This document shows, piece after piece, positions 55,741 through 64,000 of a stretch of 64,000 nt of DNA (the first letter of the stretch is position 1; each line of letters begins with the position of its first letter). The stretch spans positions 77,031,400 to 77,095,399 of the forward strand of contig OV050030.1 of the NCBI GenBank assembly GCA_920105625.2, written 5' to 3'. The translations under genes were made by a program, and so were the position numbers. The DNA comes from Clusia tigrina. Its lineage: Eukaryota; Arthropoda; Insecta; Diptera; Clusiidae. The notes under the pieces are model-generated. The model did not search any database, had not been told where the DNA came from, and saw only the letters and a list, made by a program, of their open reading frames with translations.

Positions 55741-56439
55741 AAACTATAAAAACTATATACATATACATACATATATATACATATACACTAGGACCTCGAG
55801 ATGTTGGGTCCTCACGAATTTCGTCGTTTTAAGTTGCATCGCGAAATTTTTAAGCTCCAATTATTTGAATTGCGGCCTTACATTTTGGACAGTTAGTTTC
55901 TAGAATATTCAGCATATTTTTTAATATAATACGTGTCTATAAAAGATGTATGCACCCAAATATACTGGTAAAAAGGAGAAAGGAATACAGAATGTGGAAG
56001 AAACAAAGAAAAAACGCCTGTTGTCGGAATCTTTGGCTAACGGTAAATTATGAGGTATATGTACGTACATATATTTGTTTTTATAGTAAATAAAGAAACA
56101 AGGCAGTGATCATTCGTCAGAACATAACATAGTGAGGAACAAAGGTTTGTTTTAGAAACCGAACTTATTTTTCGCTGTTTTGTTTATATTAGAAGTATGA
56201 GCCGCGGAAGAGCGTCTATGCTATGCTATATCTTTCGATATAATAAGCTTTATATTTTGCGACGATTTGGAATAGGCGACTATATTTAAAACCCTTAGTT
56301 TATCTCCCACAACAATTAGAACAATTTGCAAAAGAAAAGCTTTCTGAAACCGCAACAGAATAATATTGGCAGATTTATACAACTACCACGCTGACAATTG
56401 ACCAATATTCCTTTCTGGCGTCCTATGAAAGATAAATCA
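55741..56439. other. Unassigned spacer with a small exon-like frame
   Basis: An ATG at 55946 opens a 35-codon basic frame (MYAPKYTGKKEKGIQNVEET, then KKKRLLSESLANG). GGTAAATTATG near its end could be a 5' splice site, so it might be a first exon, but nothing downstream supports it. Otherwise AT-rich. Confidence 0.3.
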
Positions 56440-56812
56440 ATGCAATGTCAATGGAACGTTCAGAGTGCATGTGTAAAAATGCATGTAAAAGTGCATGTGT
56501 TCCAAATTTTTGGACCACATTCTATTTGAATGGCGCTTCAAAGCCATTCACAAGAAATGGGGACGATCATATAAAGGCCCCGCCTCCCTCCGTTATACCC
56601 CTAACGAAATTTACCGTAGATATGCTCCTCACCCTAACGAAAACTACCGTAAATCCGAACGAGACCCTAACTAAAATTACCGTAGATATGCTCCTAGTGT
56701 GGATTAATGAATAAAACATCTCCATTATTCAACTCGCAATGCACAAAGAAAAATAAAAGGTATTTTTAAGTCGGTCTGATCTGACTTCAGACTTCTTTAC
56801 TTATTTTCATTT
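56440..56812 (+). repeat. Hairpin-ended dispersed repeat, truncated copy
   Basis: Shares its right part with 58306-59408: TTACCGTAGATATGCTCCT, AAAGGTATTT and a hairpin AAGTCGG (56768-56774) with CTGACTT (56781-56787), then CTTCTTTAC. One arm position has become a G-T pair. The left end is missing. Confidence 0.65.
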
Positions 56813-56840
56813 TATTTGTTGAAGTGGAACTTGATAAGTC

Positions 56841-57860
56841 GTGCGCCTATTAAAATGGGAAAAAATAAACGTATTAAAAGTTATCAATAAAAAGAAATGT
56901 GAAATATTTGTTAGACTAAGGATGGGTGAGTCGGTAAACTCACAATATTGTGTGATTAAAGTAAATAAAAACAGATCTTTACCGAATAAATACCAAAGAG
57001 CAAGTTATTACGAAAAGTTCGTTAGCAGTGCGGAGTCGGAGACTGACTATTTTCACAAGAAGTACGAATCGGGTTCCTTTTTTCCCTGATTGGTTGGGTT
57101 TCAAATTTTAAAAAACATCATGGAGTTCGTCGGCTTAAATTTTCGGGAACAACCAGCGCTATGAAAATAAAATGAACTTAATGGAAAATCAGATCTAATG
57201 AGTCTGTATTGTTTTATAAGCAATTGCCAGATAAAACGCTTGTCGCATTCAAAGAAAATTCAGCTCCAGGCCGTAAGATGAGCAAAGAGCGTGTAACATT
57301 TCAGGTATGTGGAAATTCAACTGGTTGCAATATACTTCCTCTTCTGGTAATCGATAAATCGGCTAATCCAAGAGCTTTGACAATAAACTAGTAATTTACA
57401 AGGCAACAAAAAAATATTTGTATGACTTCTTTAACATTTGGTGCTTAGTTTCACAAAACTATCGTTCCAAACGTTTTAGTTAGCTTTAAGAAAATCTCTT
57501 TATAAATACACATTTTTTTAGATTTGAAAGTTTCTTCATTCAAAGAGGATTCTTGCAATTTCCCATAACAATATTTAAAAATTGAGGACTGTGATCTTGC
57601 CACCAAAATGCACAGAATTAATCCAACTGATGGATCAGAACGTTATTAACACTGTATGCCTTTTGGCAAATGCGTGGGGAAACTTAGCTCATCTACAATC
57701 GCAAATTGCAGGAAATCTTTAGCTTGGACAGAAGGAGATGATTTTCCTTTGAGCGAAATTCGAATAGAAATACGCAATATAAACAATTTAATACATATCT
57801 CAGGCTTCTTCGACGGAATAATTTGCAGAGGGATCAACTTCGTTCAACACCATTAGCTGC
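56841..57860 (+). pseudogene. pogo/Tigger-type transposase relic
   Basis: Words from a CENP-B-like transposase occur in order: WEKINVLKVINKKK (DNA-binding start), FYKQLPDKTLVAFKENSAPG and KERVTFQVCGNSTGCNILPL with VIDKSANPRAL (first catalytic section), and PPKCTELIQLMDQNVINT with LANAWGNL (last section, about 57600-57690). The first catalytic Asp, in the DET position, reads Asn (SNESVLFYKQ). The central part is lost and stops are frequent. No terminal repeats seen. Confidence 0.75.
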
Positions 57861-58305
57861 TGGAATTTTGTTTTATAAATTAATAAAATGAATATATTTT
57901 AAAAAGTAAAAAAAGTTGTGGCTGCGATTTTAACATATTTTAGTAAGTATAAATATATAAGGCGCTTAATTTGCGTAAAAAATTTACGAATTATTTCTTT
58001 AATGAAGTCGAGTGTCATTTCAACCAGTGTTTCAATAATTAAAAATTAGTCTTTATATATTTGCCTACGAGCGCCACTTATCAGATCAACATCATACCGC
58101 CTATAACGTTTAACAGCAATTGCTAACAAGAGTAGATAAGCAATTAAGATCAATATTTTCTCTTTAAGCATGAACTGCCTGTCTTGTACCAATTTTCATT
58201 GCCTTTCGAATAAAGAGATAGGAAACATTTATACCATACCAAATGCCAAGAATGACACTAATCATTTGAAATCTCCCTCGATCCGTTGTTTCCGTATTAT
58301 AATTT
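57861..58305. other. Unassigned AT-rich sequence
   Basis: No frame, RNA or repeat recognised. Confidence 0.45.
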
Positions 58306-59408
58306 TTATACCCTTTACCTTTAAAAAAGGTAAATAGAGTATACTAATTTTGTGCTTTTGAGAGGGGTTGCAATTTCGAGAAGGAGGCGCGGTAGGTATG
58401 GACATATACATACAGATATGATCAGAATCACTTTCTAAGCAATTTTTATTTTGTCCGTCCGTCTGTCCATCTGTCCGTCTGTCCGTCTGTGAACACTTTT
58501 TTTCTACACCGTTAGAGCTATCTTAATGAAATTTTGCAAAAGTGTAGCCTGCACAAAGATACAGAACCAGATAGCTATATGGGCCGATTTGGACAAAGAC
58601 CACGCCTGCCTCCAATATAACTTTTTTCACCTTTTTTAAAATGACTATAACTTCGGTCTAATTGACGGAATCGTGACATTATGTGGCAGTTATAGAGATG
58701 TGGGTCCTACTAAACACTGTGCAAAAAGTGGGCGGTATACATTAACTGCAACGCCCACTATTAACAAATATTAATAAATTAAGATCTGGTAGAGATTTTC
58801 GGACGAAATTTTACGGGAAGGAACATGTGGACATTATAAAGCTATCTGCAACAAATAGGGCTGATCAGAGAAGAGATGGGGAACTTTCGGGTCTAAAATT
58901 AAAATTAGGCTAGCTATGCTCGTATTGATGCCAGAGGAATAAAAATTGGCAGAAACATACAAGGGGTCCATAATAGTGTGTGTGCAGAATATGGAAATCA
59001 TAATACAACTGCCATGCCCACAATTAGCCAAAAATTATTACTGTGTTCCTATAAAAGGTTTATGAATGAAATTTCGCAGGAATGTTGCGGGTACAAACAT
59101 TAAATACCACACAAAAAATGGGCGTGTTATTTCTACAGCCCCGCCCACTATTCACATATTATTATAACTTTCGACCTACACAATATTTTTGGACGAAATT
59201 TTATATTAGTGGTTATATTGACACTAGAAAGCCATACACTCGAAATGGGGTCAATATAATCATTTCAAGGTACCCTACCAAAAATTACCGTGAATATGCT
59301 CCTAATGATGATTTATGAAGAAAACATCCTCATTGTTGAACTCGCACGCACAAGAAAAAGTAAAGGGTATTTCGAAGTCGGTCTAACCCGACTTCAGCCT
59401 TCTTTACA
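58306..59408 (+). repeat. Hairpin-ended dispersed repeat, longer copy
   Basis: Left end TATACCCTTTACCTTT and AAAAGTAAAGGGTATT (59356-59372) form a terminal-like inverted repeat. Beyond it is an 8-bp stem GAAGTCGG (59374-59381)/CCGACTTC (59388-59395), then CTTCTTTAC. Inside are a GTCCGTC/CTGTCC low-complexity tract (58455-58495) and three spaced GGGCG...CGCCCACTATT words. No coding capacity. It could be a Helentron/DINE-type or MITE-type non-autonomous element; the hairpin favours the former. Confidence 0.65.
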
Positions 59409-59439
59409 ACACAAATTTGATAAAGAATTTTTTAAATTT

Positions 59440-60820
59440 AATCTGCTGTGTTCTTTAATTACATAAGGATAGATTTTAGATCTGTTAAACGCTCCAAGTG
59501 CAAAGTCATTACTAGCTTCGGTGCAATTGTCTTTAAAATCAACTGCCTTTCAAGTGAACTTCAAAATATAATGACTAATAAAGGTGTGGTGAGTCTCTAC
59601 AACAGTTTGCGTCAGAAGTGGAACGGTTGGCTCATCTTGCCTACCCTGGAGAAATTACAAAGAGGTGTATGATGGACACCTTCGTATATGGCATTCGCGA
59701 GGCGGAGGTAAAGCGTTATGCGATAACTATTCCCAAAGCTACATATATGGAGACACTAGCTAGCCCTTAAACTTCAGAGACAGCAGCTCTATTATGCCAT
59801 CCAGTATACAGAGTCCGTCAGGTATAAGTCGAAAGCGGACAAAGTTTCACAGGCGAAAGCTTCACCTGCGGACAGGTCGGACACATGGCTCGTAATTGTC
59901 AGTCGAGACGCAAACGTTCTACATCACGCTCGACGCTAATACCGCCAAAGCAAGTCAGATTCCAAAATACGGAATCAGAAAATGTTGATAAGACGTCGAC
60001 AAACTAAATGGAGTCAGTCTCGAGGGGCATGTCTGACTCCCATAATATGTAGCCCATAATCTTCATATATCAGATGGCTCAGAAAAGCAACAGCCTAACT
60101 GTCAACAGTGTAATAAACGGAAGACAAATTTGTTGTAGCATTGGTTACCGGTGCATCACATTCCATAATCAGAAGGGATCTCCTTAGGGGAATCGAGCCG
60201 CTTCTGGGAATAAGATTGCGCACGACAACTTCTGGAGATGATGGACCGGTACGAAAAGTTACACGAAAAATCACTATCGGCACCACAATAGTGACGAGTT
60301 TGTAGATGCGGATATTATGGACGAATTAATTTTCGGTCTGGATTTTATGATTCGGAATGGATTCACCTAGAAAGCCGAATGCTGAAATATGCGAACACCG
60401 AAATACTGTTATCCGTTGGTGAGGTTAAGTATGGATGTATTAAACAAGCAATTGTATCGCGACGGACAAAAATCCCACCAAAGACAGAGGCAGTTATATG
60501 GGCCAAAATGGACGGAGATGTTGAGAAGAATAAGTTGTGGGTGGTGGAGCCTGATGAGAAATTTGTACTGGACGACATCATAATTGAAAAAACCCTCGTA
60601 GAAGAACAGCAGAACAGAATAATCCAAGTAAGAGTGGCCAATCATGCAAATACCGCTACAACCATAGATAAAGGAAAGGTAATTGAAAATGGCCAGGCAA
60701 TTTCGGCAATTATAAACTGGGAGAGCCAACCGAGAGACACGAAAAGTAAGATACCAGCTGATAAAAAGGTAATCGACTATCTAACGAAAGAATGGAGTAA
60801 GGACCTATCCACAGGGTAGA
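59440..60820 (+). pseudogene. Ty3/gypsy-like gag-protease remnant
   Basis: A degraded Gag end has a CCHC knuckle FTCGQVGHMARNCQS (59861-59902) whose first Cys has become Ser. A protease region follows, with LVTGASHSIIRRD at about 60145: the active-site Asp of DTG reads Val. IMDELIFGLDFMIRNGF comes after it, then a 146-codon frame (60379-60819) with VIWAKMDGD and IIQVRVANHANTATTIDKGK, like the spacer between protease and RT in Ty3/gypsy elements. RT is absent. Not obviously part of the errantivirus remnant beside it, which is on the other strand. Confidence 0.7.
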
Positions 60821-61050
60821 GAAAGACTGCCACAAAACTTTTGGCAAGACATTGGTCAGTATTTGCTGAAAAGGATAAAAACGACTAATGGCTGTTTTAT
60901 CAAACGAAGAATGAACAACAGAGAGAAAAAAGAATAACTAACTGACCCAGAATTAGCAAAAACTGTGTCAAGTGTAATGCACGTATATTTGCGAGAATTA
61001 TATATACGTACATATATATATAGAAAATAACAAATACGTATATAATTCAG

Positions 61051-61466
61051 AGTGTTACTCGGCAAGACGCTATTGAGAAAATTCTAACAGTGAGCCGAAG
61101 AAAGGCTGAATGCAATAAAAATGCAAATGTTTGAGTTGCCAGTTAGAAACTGATTAGTTTAATTCCCGAGCAGGGTTTTTATATGGTTTATTTGAGTTAC
61201 AAACTCGATAACAAAACTCGATTAATTTAATTATTTATTTCTAATCCCTTTCGCTTAAGTCTAACTCAAATTCCATTCAAATGTAAAACAAACCAATTCA
61301 CCAATGACCGCACGCCAGGATTCTAATTACACTGCACAGGTCAAGTGTCATAGTGTTGCAGTGCAGCGGATGGGTGTGTCTTATGTATTGGTATGGTTTG
61401 GATGTGTAATTTGCGTAGGTAGTCTTTTTGCTACACTACGTTTGTGCGCAATAGTGCACATGCACT
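61051..61466 (-). repeat. Errantivirus-type LTR, copy B
   Basis: About 416 bp. In transcription orientation it begins AGTGCATGTGCACT and ends ACACT. The stretch 61467-61801 beside it is AT-rich and holds no gene. Confidence 0.82.
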
Positions 61467-61801
61467 ACACCCTCACCCTTAAGAAAAAAAAACAACTTTA
61501 AATTTTTATGTGTTTGTTGGTGGTGGAAATGAGTTCTTACTTATTTGATTTTAATTTTTACTTATTGGATTTAATGTAATACTAAGTTGTTACTTATTTG
61601 ATTTGTATTTAGTATATATATTTTTATATGAGAAGTAATTTGTCTTATGCGCTAGTATTGTAATATGAATAAAATTTACATTTTCAATAACTATAAATTT
61701 ACAATTTCTTATAATAGTAGTTTAATAATATTATATATATATTTTTAATTATATATATATTTTTATTCATACATAATTTTTTATTTTCTATATTTGTATT
61801 C

Positions 61802-63520
61802 TCATATCAGAACATTATATCGTTCTAGCATATTGTAATGCATTTTCTTCTCCATGCCGTTTATTAATATAAATGAATTTACTCCTTCTTGTTTTGAAAT
61901 TCTATACGGACCATGGTATGGACTTTGAGACTTTTTACGATTACCTAATTTTACTAATACTTGGTCTCCTATGGTTGCATTAAGTGCATTTCCATTTGTT
62001 TTGCTTTCAATGCTTCTTTTCTTTTTCACAACTTCGATCAGTTTCCTTGCTTTGTTTATTGACGTTCTCATTCTCAACTTCAGTTCATTCGCATAATTTT
62101 CAATATCATAAATTGGTTCTCTTGTTTCAATTAGGTCGCTTGGTAAGTGTGGCAGTTTACCAAACACAAGCTCATATGGTGAGTAACCCGTATCGACATG
62201 CGGCGTCGTATTGTAAGCAAAAGTGTAAAATGATATCCTCTTGTCCCACTGGTTATCGTTTGCGAACGTCAATATGAATTCATTAAGAGTGCGGTGGTTG
62301 CGCTCTACTGAACCCAGTGATTCGTGATGATAAGGAGTTCAAAATATTTGATTCATTTTTAGATTTTTACACACATTTTTCATTAGCTCGTTTACGAACT
62401 CTGTGCCCTTGTCCGATTTCAATTTTTTGAAATCTCCATACTTGAGAATGAATTGGTCAACAAGTGTTTTAGCTACAGTGTCGGCATCTTTGGTTTCCAT
62501 GGGGTGCGCTATCACAAATTTTGTCAATTCGCACTGCGCTTTTAAAATATATCTGTACCCATTAGAAATTCTTAGCGGACCGACAGTATCAATTGCTACA
62601 GTTTCAAAACTAGTCGTTGGAGTGTCTGTAATAACCATCTGTTCTTTCGTATGTCTTATTTGTTTATTCTTAGCACAATGTATACAATTTGTGATACATT
62701 TTTTCACCATTTTTCACATATTCTTCCAAACGTATTTTTGTTTCAATTTTAAAACGGTTTTTCTTACACCAAAATGCCCTTCGTAAGGCGAATCGTGATA
62801 TTCTACGATTACTTTATACATAATTACGTTATCTACTATTCTGTGGGGACTTCTATATATCAATATATTCAACTGTGAGCTTTCATTATCTTCTTTATTC
62901 TTCTGTTGCAACTTATCCTGTTTTAATTTTTCTTTCGGTACGTACCTAAATATATCATCCTTCTCATCTAGCGCTAGTTCTTTAATATTTGACGTGTTTA
63001 TTCTTGATAGTAGTTTTTCCAATAGCGAACCTGGGTTCGATGGAGAATCACTGCTTATCACAAGTATCTCATCTTTATTTATTTTAATATGGGTACCCTT
63101 CTTATTGCTCATAAATACAAATTTAAATTTTCTTACATTCCTGACGTCAGATATGGAAGTGCAGTCCCAAATGTGAAGTTGACCACACTTCGAATGAGAG
63201 CTACATTTCTCCTGATTTATGTCTGTGCTCTTTTTAACAGACATGCCCCTCGTAATTACTAATGCTTTGTTAACGGATTCATCGTTTTCTTTCGGGATCA
63301 TTGATTTTAGTATGTCAGAATCGATTTTAATGCTTGACAGTGCATCCGCATTGGTGTTTATTTTTCCCTTTTTATATATAATGTCGAAATCATAGTCGGA
63401 CAAATCTAACCTTATTCTGGTTAACTTGGAAGATGGGTTTTTGTGTGTAAACAATGCGACTAACGGTCGGCGGTCTGTCACCACTGTGAATTTCCGTCCA
63501 TAGAGTTCAGGCTTAAACAA
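61802..63520 (-). pseudogene. Errantivirus-like pol: RNase H end and integrase, broken
   Basis: Three frames in order: 63520-62714 has the RNase H end (FTVVTDRRPLVALFTHKNPS; INTNADALSSI) and the start of the integrase zinc finger (YHDSPYEGHFGVRKTVLKL); 62710-62339 has CITNCIHCAKNKQIRH and the core Asp residues in AIDTVGPLRIS and LKSDKGTEFVNEL; 62272-61802 has the core end (FAYNTTPHVDTGYSPYELVF) and the C-terminal domain (IGDQVLVKLGNRK; YHGPYRI). Single stops separate the frames, so decay is modest. RT is absent upstream, truncated at 63520. Confidence 0.88.
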
Positions 63521-63759
63521 ATTTATGCTGTGAGAAACTTGTCAAAGTTGTGTGAATTTGTGATATAGATTTAATGCTTTTGTATAATTCCAATAAGTTA
63601 TTTAATTTAATTATTATTATTATTTTTTTTCTTTAAACTATATATAAACATAGCATAATAATTTGTACAACTACAAACTATTTAATGTTGCAAATGTATG
63701 TAATTAATTTTGGCTTAACTAGTAACTTATATATAATTGGTTAAGACTTCATTGTATCT
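63521..63759. other. Junction between element and terminal exon
   Basis: AT-rich; the part next to 63760 is probably the 3' untranslated region of the exon that follows on the minus strand. No AATAAA is obvious. Confidence 0.4.
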
Positions 63760-64000
63760 CTATTGAGAACGCTTGCTGGCGCCTCCAGTTGTTAACTGCG
63801 ACTCTGATTCTTCGAAATCTGATTGTATGAAAATCCATCTCGTATGTGCTGTTCCATTAGCTTGCACATATGGTGGAGGTGGAGGACGTATCTCATCGTT
63901 ATCGTCCAGATCGGCGTCATCGTAGTCTGCGACGTCGAGTGTTTTGTGTGCAAAACTTTCATCGGAAGCCCAAGGAAAATTATATTCCGCAGTGGCTTTA
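63760..64000 (-). CDS. Partial C-terminal exon of an unidentified host-like gene
   Basis: An open frame enters from the right edge and ends at a TAG (63760-63762), 79 codons. It is acidic, with LDVADYDDADLDDNDEIR, then a PPPPPYVQANGT stretch whose PPxY motif could bind WW domains, and a tail SDFEESESQLTTGGASKRSQ. No stop interrupts it, and composition and codon use are unlike the surrounding retroelement frames. It may be the cytoplasmic tail of a membrane protein or the end of a nuclear protein; I do not recognise it. The beginning lies outside the window. Confidence 0.6.
   Translation of the reverse strand, partial: KATAEYNFPWASDESFAHKTLDVADYDDADLDDNDEIRPPPPPYVQANGTAHTRWIFIQSDFEESESQLTTGGASKRSQ

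Larger units (their letters stand above)
61051..63520 (-). mobile_element. Errantivirus-like element, copy B (pol and LTR; env deleted)
   Basis: On the minus strand, RNase H and integrase frames (63520-61802) are followed by an AT-rich 335-bp gap and a 3' LTR. Right before the LTR a purine run AAGGGTGAGGGTGT looks like the polypurine tract. Env, expected between integrase and LTR, is gone. Its LTR matches that at 14041-14468. Confidence 0.8.

Overview
The window is eukaryotic and almost wholly made of transposable elements. The mix (Helitrons, irritans-type mariners, an intact DD41D/rosa-type mariner, Jockey and LOA non-LTR elements, BEL, errantivirus-like and Ty3/gypsy LTR elements), introns of about 50-120 bp with GT-AG ends, long (TA)n tracts and the recurring octamer TACTCGTA/TACGAGTA point to a higher fly. 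A tephritid fruit fly is my best guess; this is inference, not a database match. There are no bacterial operons, CRISPR arrays or rRNA genes. Only two stretches look like host genes: a broken spliced gene around 49.9-55.7 kb and a partial terminal exon at 63.76-64.0 kb.

Layout. 0.3-5.8 kb: Helitron copy 1 (+). 5.9-8.3 kb: (TA)n, a tRNA-like remnant and an internally deleted mariner. 8.6-12.6 kb: decayed BEL element, then a stray zinc-knuckle module (12.7-13.3 kb). 14.0-16.0 kb: errantivirus remnant (-) with LTR, env and gag but no pol. 16.1-17.1 kb: an LTR-like promoter block and 56-bp tandem repeats. 17.4-18.3 kb: second deleted mariner. 19.4-31.3 kb: a nested stack. An unclassified ~0.8-kb repeat carries an intact DD41D mariner and Jockey sequence; the Jockey sequence in turn holds an LTR-like block and a complete, apparently intact LOA element (22.67-28.43 kb, 12-bp target duplication). 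31.9-36.8 kb: an intact Ty3/gypsy element with 197-bp LTRs differing at one site, inserted in a (TA)n tract. 37.5-38.3 kb: an inverted copy of the unclassified repeat that lacks the insertions. 38.4-46.0 kb: a PHD-type non-LTR element split by Helitron copy 2 (-, 39.80-45.26 kb). 46.0-49.6 kb: an ORF1 fragment, (TA)n, a decayed RTE-like element and a solo LTR. 49.9-55.7 kb: host-gene-like exons split by a decayed LOA-like element with a 13-bp target duplication. 56.4-60.8 kb: a dead pogo/Tigger copy, two copies of a hairpin-ended repeat, and gypsy gag-pro debris. 61.0-63.5 kb: a second errantivirus remnant (-) with LTR and pol but no env. 63.76-64.0 kb: partial host-like terminal exon (-).

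How they relate. Three elements look structurally intact: the DD41D mariner, the LOA element and the Ty3/gypsy element. The rest are relics. The two Helitrons share several inactivating lesions, including loss of the helicase Walker A segment, yet sit at two unrelated sites with exact ends, so a dead parent was probably mobilised in trans. Empty-site and flank comparisons inside the window order many of the insertions.
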